Assembly: GCA_002428445.1 (NCBI GenBank)
Contig: DIWJ01000043.1
Coordinates: 47,938-111,937 of the forward strand
Direction of reading: 5' to 3'
Source of the DNA: Syntrophaceae bacterium UBA6109
Lineage (GTDB): Bacteria > Desulfobacterota > Syntrophia > Syntrophales > UBA6109
Length of the DNA: 64,000 bases
Shown in pieces: positions 25,458-34,615 of this stretch. Below the pieces are notes generated by a model, which saw nothing but the letters and a program-made list of their open reading frames with translations, had not been told where the DNA came from and made no database searches. How positions within the stretch are numbered: the first letter of the stretch is position 1; every line of letters begins with the position of its first letter. Made by a program: the position numbers and the translations under genes.

Positions 25458-27104
25458 TCATGCCGTATACTTTTCCCGGAGCGCAATCTTGTTGATCTTT
25501 CCCACGCTTGTCTTCGGGATCTCGTCGACAAAGAGGTACTTGTCCGGCACGCCGTACTTGGGGATCTTCCCCTCTTCGGCGCACTTGGCCATGAAGGCGC
25601 GGACTTCCTCGGGCGTCACCTTGCCCTTGGCATCGGGCCGGAGGACGATCACCAGCGCCGGACGCTCTCCCCATTTGGCATCGGGCACGCCGATAGCCGC
25701 CGCCTCCAGGACGGCCGGGTGCTGGCTGATCAGGTTTTCCAGTTCCAGCGAAGAGATCCACTCGCCGCCGGTCTTGATGACGTCCTTGATGCGGTCCGTG
25801 ATCTGGATGTAACCCTCGGGATCGATGTAGGCCACATCGCCCGTATGAAGCCAGCCGTTCTTCCAGAGATCCTGGGTGCGCTCGGGATCCTTCCAGTAGC
25901 CTTCCGTGAGCCAGGGCGCCCTCAGCACCAGCTCACCCGTCGAAGCGCCGTCATGCGGCAGGGGTTTGTCGTTCCCGTCCACGACCCGGGCATAGACCAG
26001 AGGCACCGGGAGTCCCGTCGCGATCAGCCGGTCCACCTTCTTTTCGTTCGGCCAACCGAGCATGGGAGGCTTCAGGGTGCCCAGCGAAATGAGCGGGCAG
26101 GTCTCGGACATGCCGTAGCCGGCGAAGATCTCAATCCCCAGTTCCATCGCCGCCTGGGCGAGTCCTTTCGGCAGCCGGGCGCCGCCGATGACGACCTTCC
26201 AGTGGGAGAGATCGACTTTTTTGGCGACGGGGCTGTTGACCAGCATCTGGATGATCGTCGGCACGCAATGCGAGAAGGTGACTTTTTCCGTGAGGATGAG
26301 TTTGAGCAGCATCGGCGGCTCGTATTTTCCGGGATAGACCTGTTTGACGCCCATGATCGTCGCCGCATAGGGCATGCCCCAGGCATGGACATGGAACATG
26401 GGGGTAATGGGCATGTAGACGTCGCTTGTGCGGAACCGGCCGGGTGAATCGTAGGCCCCCGCGCCGATCATCAGCGCCCAGGCGTGCAGAACGAGCTGGC
26501 GGTGGGAGAAGGAAACGCCCTTGGGAAGACCCGTCGTCCCCGTCGTATAGAATGTCGTCGCCCGTGTGTATTCGTCCAGATCCGGGAAATCGTACTGCGG
26601 CGGGGCCCCCTGCAGCAATTCTTCATATTCGGCGTCGATCGGGACTTTGGCGGCCGGTTTCTGGCCGTCGTCGGTCAGGAGCACGACCTTCTTCACGGTC
26701 GTCAGCTTGTCCCACACGGCCTCGAGGAGCGGCAGGAATTCGGCGTTGATGAGGACAACGGCATCTTCGGCGTGGTTCATGGTGTAGAGGATCTGCTCGG
26801 GAGAAAGCCGCCAGTTCTGCGTATGCAGGACGGCTCCCATCATCGGAATCGCGAAGAAGCATTCCAGGTAGCGGTGGCTGTCGAAATCGAAGACGCAGAT
26901 TGTGTCGCCGGGTTTGACGCCCAGCTTCGTCAAGCCGCCCGCAAGGCGGTGAACCCGTTCATACATCTTCCGGTAGGTGAGACGGACCTTGTCCCGATAG
27001 ACGATCTCCTGATCGGGAGCGAAGAATAACGGTGTTTCCAGGATGTGCTTGATGATCAGCTGGTACTGGTAATTTTCACCTGCTGCATAGACCTTTTCCG
27101 GCAT
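25458..27104 (-). CDS. Fatty-acid--CoA ligase (AMP-forming)
   Basis: A 548-residue member of the ANL superfamily that activates a carboxylic acid to its CoA thioester. The P-loop is TTGTTGLPKGV; FHVHAWGMPY and GYGMSETCP are the acid-binding and A5 motifs; GWLHTGDVAYID and DRIKDVIKTGGEWISS are the A7/A8 hinge; the C-terminal catalytic Lys lies in KTSVGKINKIAL. The profile fits medium/long-chain ligases of the AlkK type. GGAGGAGGGGG precedes the ATG. Chain length is not decidable. Confidence 0.92.
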   Translation of the reverse strand: MPEKVYAAGENYQYQLIIKHILETPLFFAPDQEIVYRDKVRLTYRKMYERVHRLAGGLTKLGVKPGDTICVFDFDSHRYLECFFAIPMMGAVLHTQNWRLSPEQILYTMNHAEDAVVLINAEFLPLLEAVWDKLTTVKKVVLLTDDGQKPAAKVPIDAEYEELLQGAPPQYDFPDLDEYTRATTFYTTGTTGLPKGVSFSHRQLVLHAWALMIGAGAYDSPGRFRTSDVYMPITPMFHVHAWGMPYAATIMGVKQVYPGKYEPPMLLKLILTEKVTFSHCVPTIIQMLVNSPVAKKVDLSHWKVVIGGARLPKGLAQAAMELGIEIFAGYGMSETCPLISLGTLKPPMLGWPNEKKVDRLIATGLPVPLVYARVVDGNDKPLPHDGASTGELVLRAPWLTEGYWKDPERTQDLWKNGWLHTGDVAYIDPEGYIQITDRIKDVIKTGGEWISSLELENLISQHPAVLEAAAIGVPDAKWGERPALVIVLRPDAKGKVTPEEVRAFMAKCAEEGKIPKYGVPDKYLFVDEIPKTSVGKINKIALREKYTA

Positions 27105-27325
27105 AATCCCCCTCCTCCTTTTTCCCCCTGAAAAAAGCCGCCCCCGGGCGCCCCGGAAGCGCGTCCGAACGTCTGCAACATCCCCGTTACTGCTCCGTGT
27201 GGGTCAATATCGGCCCCCGGCAAATGCCGAAGGGCCCAAGAACAAACCACCTCCCCCCTCTGGATTTCTTGTCCGATTCTCTCTGCATGACCGGTCGTCT
27301 TCCGCTGCCGCGGAGGGCCTTCGTC

Positions 27326-28177
27326 TTACTTGTACTCGAAGACTCCCCGACCCGTTTTGCGACCGTACCGTCCAGCCCTCACAATCTGGCGAAGCAGAGG
27401 GGCGGGCTTGTACTTATCCCCCAGTTCGCTGTGCATGTACTCCATGACCCGCAGGAGCGTATCGTTTCCGACGAGATCTGACAGGGCAAGCGGCCCGATG
27501 GGGTGATTGCATCCCAGCATCATACCCTTGTCGATGTCCTCCGACGATGCGATCCCCTCCCCAAGGACGAAAAAGGCCTCGTTGAGCATCGTGCAGAGGA
27601 TGCGGTTGACAACGAAGGCCGGCGCCTCCCGGACCACGATCACATCCTTTCCGATCCTCTTCCCCCAGTCTTTGGCGGCGGCCAGGGTTTCCTCGGAGGT
27701 TTCATAGCCGCGGATAATCTCCAGGAGCTTCATGACCGGCACCGGATTGAAAAAGTGCGTCCCGATGAAGCGATCGGGGCGCTTGGTCACGGATGCCATC
27801 TCCGTGATGCTCAGGCCGGAGGTGTTCGTGAAAAAAAGGCAGTCCTCCGTGACGATCTCCTCGAGTTCCCGGTAGACCTTCTTCTTGACGTCCATCACTT
27901 CGATGACGACCTCCACGACGATGTCGGCGTCGCGGGCCGCTTCCCTGAGGTCGAGCGTCGGAGCAATTCTCCCCAGGATCGCCTCCGCCTCCTCTTTCTT
28001 CCTCCGGCCTTTTTCAACGTCGCGGGCCAGGTTCCTGCGGATCGTGTTCATGCCCCCGTCGACGAATCTCTGCTCGATGTCGCGCATCGCTACGCCGTAC
28101 CCCGCTTGGGCGCAAACCTGGGCGATGCCGCTTCCCATGAGCCCCGCTCCCAGCACGCACACCTTCTTCACGTCCAT
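27326..28177 (-). CDS. 3-hydroxybutyryl-CoA (3-hydroxyacyl-CoA) dehydrogenase
   Basis: A 283-residue NAD-dependent enzyme that oxidises 3-hydroxyacyl-CoA to 3-oxoacyl-CoA, the third step of beta-oxidation. The Rossmann loop is GAGLMGSGIAQVCAQAG at residues 10-26. The catalytic His-Glu region reads GTHFFNPVPVMKLLEII. The C-terminal dimerisation domain has NHPIGPLALSDLVGNDTLL and ends GRKTGRGVFEYK, so the protein is complete. GGAGG and GGTGGAG precede the ATG. It is followed by the ligase after a 221-base gap that shows no clear terminator or promoter. Confidence 0.94.
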   Translation of the reverse strand: MDVKKVCVLGAGLMGSGIAQVCAQAGYGVAMRDIEQRFVDGGMNTIRRNLARDVEKGRRKKEEAEAILGRIAPTLDLREAARDADIVVEVVIEVMDVKKKVYRELEEIVTEDCLFFTNTSGLSITEMASVTKRPDRFIGTHFFNPVPVMKLLEIIRGYETSEETLAAAKDWGKRIGKDVIVVREAPAFVVNRILCTMLNEAFFVLGEGIASSEDIDKGMMLGCNHPIGPLALSDLVGNDTLLRVMEYMHSELGDKYKPAPLLRQIVRAGRYGRKTGRGVFEYK

Positions 28178-28376
28178 ATCTCCACCCCCTCCAGGATCGG
28201 TAACGAAGAGAATGCTGACTTTCGCAAAGATCTTCTGTACAATGGTTCAAGATTTTGCCGGATCGGGAAAATGACCGGCGTTCAGCTTATAGCACAGCTC
28301 GCTTGCCCCTTACAACGACATCTTCATTTCCTCTCGCGGGCACAGGAAAAGGGGGCCGCAAGTTTCAGGAAGGTCC

Positions 28377-28898
28377 ATGCATATCATCATCGACGGCTAC
28401 AATCTGATCCGCCAATCCGACGTCCTGAGACGGATGGAGCGCACGAGCCTTGAAGAGGGCCGCAAGGCCCTGATCCGGCGTCTTGCCCCCTATCGCCGCA
28501 GCCGGGGGCACCGCATTTCCGTCGTTTTCGACGGCTGGAAAAACGGCTCCTGCAGCGAGGAACGCGACCGCGAACAGGGGATCGACATCCTCTATTCCTG
28601 CCGGGGCGAGCAGGCCGACGAGCTCATCAAGCGGATGATTTCAGCGGCGGGCGAGGAAATCGTGGTTGTGACATCCGATCGGGGCATCGCCGATTTTGCG
28701 GAACGCAGGGGTTATACGGCGATTCCCTCGCCCACATTTGAGCGGCGGATGGAAGAGGCAGGCGCTTCCGGTGATTTCTGCGAAAGGGACAACGAAGGTG
28801 AGGATGAAGAAGACCGGTGCGGCAGGAAGAAGAAAGGCGCCGCGCACCGGCTCTCGAAAAGGAAAAGGACCGCCCTGGCCAGGCTGAAAAAACTCTAG
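28377..28898 (+). CDS. NYN-domain (YacP-like) ribonuclease family protein
   Basis: A 173-residue protein. The N-terminus MHIIIDGYNLIR and the later VVFDGWKNG and VVTSDRGIADFAERRG supply the acidic residues of the PIN/NYN nuclease fold, as in YacP/Rae1. YacP-type proteins cut mRNA, in some cases on the ribosome; the role here is unknown. A charged, Lys/Arg-rich C-terminal tail (about 140-173) could bind RNA. The start has AGGAAGG a few bases upstream. It is convergent with pilY1, with a strong terminator between them. Confidence 0.85.
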   Translation: MHIIIDGYNLIRQSDVLRRMERTSLEEGRKALIRRLAPYRRSRGHRISVVFDGWKNGSCSEERDREQGIDILYSCRGEQADELIKRMISAAGEEIVVVTSDRGIADFAERRGYTAIPSPTFERRMEEAGASGDFCERDNEGEDEEDRCGRKKKGAAHRLSKRKRTALARLKKL

Positions 28899-28912
28899 CC
28901 GGCAGGCCGTTG

Positions 28913-28949
28913 AAAAAAGGCCGCCCGATGCACGCTGCATCGGGCGGCC
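28913..28949 (-). terminator. Rho-independent terminator of the minor-pilin operon
   Basis: A perfect 14-bp stem (28919-28932 with 28936-28949) has a 3-base loop and is followed on the minus strand by six T. It serves pilY1; on the plus strand the T-tract is poor. Confidence 0.93.
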
Positions 28950-28981
28950 TCTCCTTGCTGCAATTCAACCACACAATCTTC

Positions 28982-31900
28982 TTACGGCTCGATCCTCTTG
29001 TCTTTCCAGTAGAGCATGTTCGTCCGGTTGGCCATCCCCGGCGGGTTGATGTTCGCCCGCTGTGTCTGGGCGCCGATGCCGCCGCCGCCGCTGGCGGTGA
29101 TGTAGAGATCGGGCGTCGTCCCGCCGCCCGGCTTGAGCGATACGACGGGCGCCGAGGGTATGCCCGAACCGATGCTCATGCTGCGGGGTGTGTCGGTGAT
29201 GGGAAGCGCCCCCGCACCGGTCTTGAAATCCAGGCCGTAGAGACTCGCCGCGCCGCCCTGCTCGCAGGGATCCGTTCCACTTGGAGGCGTGAAGGTCGTG
29301 AAATAGACGACGCCACCGAAGACGGTGGGATCGGCGAGCATCTTCTCTCCGTGTCCGGCCAGGTTGATGTAGTAGCCGTATTTTCCGGGGGTGTTGTAAT
29401 AGCCTTCATCGTTTGTGATGTTGTCCATATCGCTGACCGTCCGCGTGCTTGTCCGGTCGGCGTCCATGAGGCCGAAGAACTTCTCCTGGGCGGACGGATC
29501 CGTCGGATCCGTCTTGTCGCCGGTCCCCCAGTAGACCCAGAGGTTCCCGGTCTTGTCCTTCACCACGGCCGCCGTCGTGTAGATGGGACGGATACCGGAG
29601 CCGGCGGTGGCCGCAAAGAGCCGTCCGCCTGTCCAGTCCGACGTTCCGCACGTATCGCCGTCCGTCTTCCGGCAGAACTTGAAGCGCCACATGTTGCTCC
29701 CCAGGTCGCCAAGGTACACCGTATCGATGAAACCGTCGTTGTCCGTATCGACGATGGAGGGAGGCGCCGGCATCGGGTTGTCGAGGTTGGTATCGGTGGA
29801 TTTTGTGTAGCTCCACAGGATCGAACCGTCGGCGAGGTCGATGACGAAGAAACCCTTTCCGCTGTCGGCGGCGCCGGCCGAGTACGTGCCACCGCCGACG
29901 ATGCCGACCCATCTCTCGTTGCCGCCGACGAGCACCCGCCCGGTCATCAGCCTGCTCCAGGGGGCCCCCATGTAAGGACCCGTCGTCGAAGAGAACCCGC
30001 CGGTCGCGCCGGTTCCGCCCAGGATCCATCTGTACTGGGGATTCAGACTGCTGTAGAAGATGCTGCTCTCGGTCGCCGTGACCGCGCCCGCCGACGTCCG
30101 GTGGCTGAGGTCCAGGGCATAGTAGCCGCAGTAGTAGGGAGTAGTCGACGAATAGGTCCCGCTGAAACCGGAATCGCAGGAAGTCGAGGAACTCCAGAGG
30201 TTCGATCCGGCGCCGCGGCCTTCCCCGAAAACGAGGAGCGTATGCCAGTCCGCGGCCTGTTTGCTCGTCCCGTCGGATGCCGTCGCCGGCGTCCAGACGT
30301 CGGCGACTGTGACGGGACCGTCCACGTAGTACTGATGCGGGAGCGTCGTCGGATGGGCCGTGTGGGCAATCAGTTTCAATCGCGACAGCACGTTCGGAGG
30401 GATGAAGCTCCAGGCCTCGGCGCCGTCGCCCGTCTTGAAGGCATGCAGCTGTCCGTCGTTGGCGCCCGCAAGCACGATTCGTTTGGGATTGGTCCCCGTG
30501 GAGGACCGCGTGTGGTTCGTACGGTGCGTGGCGAAGGCGTTCGGCGGACCGCTGAGATCCCGCATGTCGTCGAAATAGGCCGAAGGCGCCCCTACCGTGA
30601 TGGGCGTCGCGCGGAAGACATCGCCCAGCTTCCAGTTGTCGGGTGTGGAACTGCCGCGGAAATAGGCAACGATGTTGTCCCGTTCCGTTGCGGTGGAAAC
30701 ATCGAGATTCGCGGCGGTGATGTTGGCCGTCGTGAAGTCCGTCATCGCGCCGGCCTTGTAGGTCATCATCGTCCGCGTCGCGGCGTCGCGGTCCCGGAGG
30801 ACCTCGCCCGCGTCCCACAACTGGCTCCCCACGGACCCGTCGTCCTGTAGCTGATATTTCTTGAAATGGCCGATCCAGAAAGGGTCATCGCTGATCGGCT
30901 GGAAGGAACCCTCGTAGATGTAGTTCTCGTCCTGGGTTCGCGAAGACTGGATCGAAGACTGGGAAAAGGAGTAGGTGGCCTCCCTGACGATGTTGATGGC
31001 CGCCTTCAGAGAGTGGGCAAGCTGGTCGGCATCCGAGGCCAGGAAGGCATATCCCGAAAGCGATGTATTTCCAGGATCGTTGCTGTCCGCAAAACAATCC
31101 GGACACGTTCCCGTTGTGGTTGACGTTCCACAGCCTGCCACGCCCGACGGATAACAGGCGGCCTCGGTGTCGGGGCAGCAGCCAGTCACGTCCGTATCGC
31201 GATCGCAGGCCGCGATGCTGTAAGCCGTCGTGGAGCCCGAGTTGGAGGTATTGGGATTGTCCGTACCGCCGTAATAGGCCATCCAGTTGAGCGTGTTCTG
31301 AAGATACGACGGCATCCCGGCGCCGAAACCGACGACGAAGACGCGGTAGCCCGCGTCCCTCAGGGCCTTGGCTTTGGCGACAGATTCCCGGCGCCGCTTG
31401 TACTGATCCGACTGCGTCTCCGTGCCGCTGCCGCTGCAGGAGTAGGTGTCCGCCCCGTCGCTGACCAGGATGACGAACTTCTGGCGGCAGGCCCCGGCAT
31501 CGTCGGCCGCCTTGTCGACGTCAAGGTAGAGCCTGGCCTCGTTCAGCGACGAGACGAGGGGCGTGCCGCTGTTCGGCCAGTCGTCGCTGTCGACGATGCT
31601 GGCGCTGGATGTCGTGGAGCCGATGGTGCAGGAGCTGTTGCTGGCGCAGTAGATGAGGCTGTACTTGGAGCCGATGGACCGGATCAGTCTGTTGTTGCCA
31701 GTGCTGTAGGCGGCGGCCGTATCATCGCCGTCGGTGAAACGCATGTAGCCGATACGGACGCCGAGTTTGGACTCGTCCGTGCTGTTGACGGTATTGTCGT
31801 CGTTGTCGTCGAGGACGTCGAAGAGGGCCCGCCGGGCGATGTGGACGCGCCGGCAGTCGGTCGTATAACCTGTCTGGGAGGAGGTATAGAAAGGGCCCGC

Positions 31901-32224
31901 GCAGGAGCTGTTGCTGTACCGCGGGACGGAATCTCCGCTGTAGGCGCTGAAGGTGCAGGCCTTGCTGTGCGTTGCATCGCTGGTGCTGTAGTGGGGAACG
32001 CCGCTCCCCTGGCAGGTGTCGGCCGACGGGATATAGAGGGTGTCCCCGGGCGGCGGCAGAAGCATGCTTCCCGACAGGTCCAGGACAATCAGGGCATCGG
32101 GGGCGACGGAGTTGGTAAACAGCGCCTCTTCCCCTTCGGGAACCGTCGTTGCGTCAACGGCTCCGACCGCCAGGAAACCCGCAAGAAAAGCCAGCAGGAG
32201 GGCGCGGAACGTCTTCGTCCTCAT
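28982..32224 (-). CDS. pilY1: PilY1-like type IV pilus tip/biogenesis protein
   Basis: A 1080-residue exported protein. Signal peptide residues 1-25 end near AVDA. A von Willebrand A domain follows, with the MIDAS motif DLSGSM at 49-54 and a second acidic motif in VSDGAD. The domain contains many Cys (for example TGCCPDTEAACY), suggesting disulfide bonds. The C-terminal PilY1-type beta-propeller carries the calcium loop DTDNDGFID at 826-834, the signature that controls pilus extension and retraction in Pseudomonas PilY1. The start at 32224 has TAGGAGGT upstream. It is the last and largest gene of fimT-pilV-pilW-pilX-pilY1. It acts at the outer surface or pilus tip, probably in adhesion and pilus dynamics. 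Confidence 0.9.
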   Translation of the reverse strand: MRTKTFRALLLAFLAGFLAVGAVDATTVPEGEEALFTNSVAPDALIVLDLSGSMLLPPPGDTLYIPSADTCQGSGVPHYSTSDATHSKACTFSAYSGDSVPRYSNSSCAGPFYTSSQTGYTTDCRRVHIARRALFDVLDDNDDNTVNSTDESKLGVRIGYMRFTDGDDTAAAYSTGNNRLIRSIGSKYSLIYCASNSSCTIGSTTSSASIVDSDDWPNSGTPLVSSLNEARLYLDVDKAADDAGACRQKFVILVSDGADTYSCSGSGTETQSDQYKRRRESVAKAKALRDAGYRVFVVGFGAGMPSYLQNTLNWMAYYGGTDNPNTSNSGSTTAYSIAACDRDTDVTGCCPDTEAACYPSGVAGCGTSTTTGTCPDCFADSNDPGNTSLSGYAFLASDADQLAHSLKAAINIVREATYSFSQSSIQSSRTQDENYIYEGSFQPISDDPFWIGHFKKYQLQDDGSVGSQLWDAGEVLRDRDAATRTMMTYKAGAMTDFTTANITAANLDVSTATERDNIVAYFRGSSTPDNWKLGDVFRATPITVGAPSAYFDDMRDLSGPPNAFATHRTNHTRSSTGTNPKRIVLAGANDGQLHAFKTGDGAEAWSFIPPNVLSRLKLIAHTAHPTTLPHQYYVDGPVTVADVWTPATASDGTSKQAADWHTLLVFGEGRGAGSNLWSSSTSCDSGFSGTYSSTTPYYCGYYALDLSHRTSAGAVTATESSIFYSSLNPQYRWILGGTGATGGFSSTTGPYMGAPWSRLMTGRVLVGGNERWVGIVGGGTYSAGAADSGKGFFVIDLADGSILWSYTKSTDTNLDNPMPAPPSIVDTDNDGFIDTVYLGDLGSNMWRFKFCRKTDGDTCGTSDWTGGRLFAATAGSGIRPIYTTAAVVKDKTGNLWVYWGTGDKTDPTDPSAQEKFFGLMDADRTSTRTVSDMDNITNDEGYYNTPGKYGYYINLAGHGEKMLADPTVFGGVVYFTTFTPPSGTDPCEQGGAASLYGLDFKTGAGALPITDTPRSMSIGSGIPSAPVVSLKPGGGTTPDLYITASGGGGIGAQTQRANINPPGMANRTNMLYWKDKRIEP

Positions 32225-32232
32225 GGAACCTC

Positions 32233-32685
32233 CTATCTCAACATGGTAGAGATCTCGATGGGACCGTATCCCATTCCCGTATCGATCTGGACGGAACTTT
32301 TGTAGTTCGTGTTCTCGCCGGTGACAGTGGCGACATAGCGCCGCTGACCCCACTGCTGCCCCCCGCCGATCGAATATCCGGACAGCGGCAGCATCTCCGG
32401 TCCCGTCGCGGGCCGGCCCCACGAATCGATCCTGTACCGCGACGCCGCGTCCGTCGCCGCGTCCACCTGGGCCCAGGCCGTCGATACCGTTCCTCCCGGA
32501 TCGAATGTCGACATGAGTCTGTGGAGGCCCGTCTCGGCGGCGCTCATGGCCTTTTTCTCGCCGACGACGCGTGAACTGATCTTGAGATCGCCGGTAGAAA
32601 TGGTGATGGCCATGATTCCCAGGGCCATGAGGATCATGATGGCGAGGATCGCCGTCACCAGGGCGAAGCCTTTCTCGTTTCGCAT
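32233..32685 (-). CDS. pilX: Type IV pilus minor pilin, PilX-like
   Basis: A 150-residue minor pilin. The N-terminus NEKG-FALVTAILAIMIL is the prepilin cleavage site plus hydrophobic helix; PilX proteins often lack the Glu at position 5, as here. A 'SSRVVGEKKAMSAAETGLHRL' type stretch, conserved in PilX N-terminal domains, follows. The ATG at 32685 is preferred over 32694, which lies too close to the upstream GAGGG. It lies eight bases before pilY1. It is probably part of the pilus priming complex with PilV, PilW and FimT. Confidence 0.85.
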   Translation of the reverse strand: MRNEKGFALVTAILAIMILMALGIMAITISTGDLKISSRVVGEKKAMSAAETGLHRLMSTFDPGGTVSTAWAQVDAATDAASRYRIDSWGRPATGPEMLPLSGYSIGGGQQWGQRRYVATVTGENTNYKSSVQIDTGMGYGPIEISTMLR

Positions 32686-32704
32686 ACTTACCATCCCTCG
32701 GCAC

Positions 32705-33391
32705 CTACTGCATTCCAATGACATGGTTCCTCGGAATAACGCTCGTGGAATAGATGAACCGGCGCCGCTGCTGGAGATTCGGATCCACGTCTTCCGTCTC
32801 CACCCAGAGGGTGATCTCGATCCGGGCGATGTTCGGGATATCGCCGGGAAACGAGGTCAGCTCCGTCCCCTGCCCGTTGTAATACCGGAACACCGGCACG
32901 GCCGCTGTATTGATGACGCGGACGATCCTCGGCCTGCCGCTCGCTTCCGTATCCCCGAGAAAGGGCTGGGCCCCGCCGCAATTCGTCTCACGCGTTATGT
33001 ATTGAATCGCCGCGTCATAGGTATAGGTGATGACCTCGTTGGAGGCGTCTGTGATCGCGCCGCTCTCGTTGACATCCATCTCCACGGAGATGGATGTCGC
33101 GCTCGCCGCCTGGATCCCCATGTTCCCCGGACTGGCGGCCGACGATCCGCAGGCCCCCGGATCCCTCCATATGCCGGTTGTCATCGTCGGATTGAAAGAC
33201 GCCATCTGGATCTCGATCGACATCAGCTCCAGGGCGGCCCTGGCGTCCTGCCCGGCGATGACCTTCCGTTCGATCCCCGACGTCGACCGCTGTCCCGTGA
33301 CGACGGCGGCATAGACCGCGAGCAGGATCACCATCCCCACGACAATCGAAATCAGGATCTCAACCAGTGTGAAGCCTTTTTGCTTTTTCAT
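32705..33391 (-). CDS. pilW: Type IV pilus minor pilin, PilW-like
   Basis: A 228-residue minor pilin with prepilin site KQKG-FTLVEILISIVVGMVI, including the conserved Glu5. The segment ARAALELMSIEIQMA is typical of PilW. The start at 33391 overlaps the pilV stop in an ATGA arrangement; an in-frame GTG two codons upstream is also possible. The C-terminal half ends with FIYSTSVIPRN, a stretch conserved in deltaproteobacterial PilW-like proteins as I recall. Confidence 0.87.
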   Translation of the reverse strand: MKKQKGFTLVEILISIVVGMVILLAVYAAVVTGQRSTSGIERKVIAGQDARAALELMSIEIQMASFNPTMTTGIWRDPGACGSSAASPGNMGIQAASATSISVEMDVNESGAITDASNEVITYTYDAAIQYITRETNCGGAQPFLGDTEASGRPRIVRVINTAAVPVFRYYNGQGTELTSFPGDIPNIARIEITLWVETEDVDPNLQQRRRFIYSTSVIPRNHVIGMQ

Positions 33392-33843
33392 GTGCACCCG
33401 AAACGGAACGGTTCCTGTCTTGTGACGACAATGCTCTCGGTGATGCCCGCGCTGTTGAGCGGCGGCCAGCTGACGCGGACCGTGACGCGCCAGATGTTCG
33501 CGCCGAGACTCGTCGTCGTCGTCACGACGGTGAAGGCGATGTCCCCCGACTGGTTCGCGGCCTGACCGCTGGTCCGGATCGTATCATTTCTCGTCCTCGT
33601 CTCTCCAGTCGGAGGGGCGATGTTCGCATCGGTATTGCAGGGATTCATGATGAGCGATTCCCGGTCCGTCAGCTGCTTGCTTAAAATCTCGGCCGCCCGG
33701 CCGAGATAATCGGTCCGCGCCGCCGCACGCCAGGAGGGGGACTGCATGGACAGCAGACCCACGAGTCCGATGCCGAGGATCAGGATCGCGATCATCGACT
33801 CGATCAGGGTGATGCCGCGATTATTGAATCGTGAACTGCGCAT
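33388..33843 (-). CDS. pilV: Type IV pilus minor pilin, PilV-like
   Basis: A 151-residue prepilin with NNRG-ITLIESMIAILILGIGLVGLLSMQ, matching the PilV pattern (Glu5 and the 'GLLGLAxMQ' block). The start at 33843 has GGAAGGG upstream and overlaps the end of fimT by 23 bases. The rest is a short globular head with few Cys. It is a minor pilin of the tip complex. Confidence 0.87.
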   Translation of the reverse strand: MRSSRFNNRGITLIESMIAILILGIGLVGLLSMQSPSWRAAARTDYLGRAAEILSKQLTDRESLIMNPCNTDANIAPPTGETRTRNDTIRTSGQAANQSGDIAFTVVTTTTSLGANIWRVTVRVSWPPLNSAGITESIVVTRQEPFRFGCT

Positions 33844-34342
33844 AGGCCCTTCCCGTGAAATTGACTGTGATCGCCGCCGTCGATCCACGCGAGTTCGTCA
33901 GCGTGAGGCTGCCCGCCGTGGTCGTTCCCCGCCGCTGGAAAGAGATGACGCCGCCGGCAAATGTCACCGCCGTTATCCGGACGTCCGCGCCGGAACTTGT
34001 CGGGCTTTTCGTCAGTGTCTTTGCCGTCCCTGACGCGTCAGTCCAGGAAAGGACATAATTGTTCCCACCGGTGCTGAAGGTGATGCGATAGGTATTGTTG
34101 TTCTCTTCAATCGCCCGCTGTTTGGTATTGTTGATGTCCGACATGATCTCGCGGGCCGCCGTTTTGAGATTGGCGTTCGTCGCGTACCGCTGGAAGGCGG
34201 GAATGGAAAAGACCCCCACGATCCCGATGAGGCCGATGACGACGAGAAGCTCGACCAGGGAAAATCCGTCCCGGCCGCTCCGGCGCCCTGTCCGCCGCAA
34301 CGCGGCCGGCAACCGTTCTGCAATGCGATAGGGCGACAACAT
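33821..34342 (-). CDS. fimT: Type IV pilus minor pilin, FimT/GspH-like
   Basis: A 173-residue prepilin. A long positively charged leader of about 26 residues precedes G-FSLVELLVVIGLIGI, the classic cleavage site and hydrophobic helix. The head has the GspH pattern, with a conserved region near KQRAIEENNTYRITFS. It is the first gene of the minor-pilin operon, about 110 bases downstream of a strong sigma70-type promoter. FimT-like proteins have been linked to DNA uptake in some species; that role here is only a possibility. Confidence 0.87.
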   Translation of the reverse strand: MLSPYRIAERLPAALRRTGRRSGRDGFSLVELLVVIGLIGIVGVFSIPAFQRYATNANLKTAAREIMSDINNTKQRAIEENNNTYRITFSTGGNNYVLSWTDASGTAKTLTKSPTSSGADVRITAVTFAGGVISFQRRGTTTAGSLTLTNSRGSTAAITVNFTGRAYAQFTIQ

Positions 34343-34458
34343 CCTGCCGCGTTCCCCTTCCCCATTGTTCGTCGATCTGTTTGTTTGTTCTTACACCCCG
34401 GGCCGCTCCCGCCGGGAGCGCGCCCTTCTCAAGGCGCCCGAAATCCTTTGTGGCGTGT

Positions 34459-34488
34459 ATGATAAGAGGATTTCTACAATATTGTCAA
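34459..34488 (-). promoter_or_regulatory. Promoter of the minor-pilin operon
   Basis: Minus strand TTGACA (34488-34483, perfect) and TATCAT (34464-34459, five of six) have an 18-base spacer. The predicted start is near 34452. A CRP-like palindrome lies about 62 bases upstream of that start. Confidence 0.65.
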
Positions 34489-34506
34489 CTCTATTCCCGG
34501 CGAGAA

Positions 34507-34522
34507 TGTGAAGGAACTCACG
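34507..34522. promoter_or_regulatory. CRP-like operator
   Basis: TGTGA-AGGAAC-TCACG matches nine of the ten conserved positions of the CRP consensus TGTGA-N6-TCACA. It lies between the divergent minor-pilin operon and a Crp/Fnr-family gene, centred near -62 of the pilin promoter, a class I activator position. The adjacent regulator keeps the Arg-Glu pair that reads GTGA. Confidence 0.6.
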
Positions 34523-34556
34523 CCCGAAGCGTGATATCGGCCACACGAACTATCCG

Positions 34557-34585
34557 TTGACGCCCGGGAACGATTGAGGTAAAAG
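34557..34585 (+). promoter_or_regulatory. Candidate promoter of the Crp/Fnr-family gene
   Basis: TTGACG (34557-34562), 17 bases, then TAAAAG (34580-34585). The predicted start is about 24 bases before the ATG. The CRP-like palindrome is centred near -77 of this start. Confidence 0.4.
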
Positions 34586-34615
34586 AGAGACCTCTGCGGA
34601 AAACCAAAGAATGCA

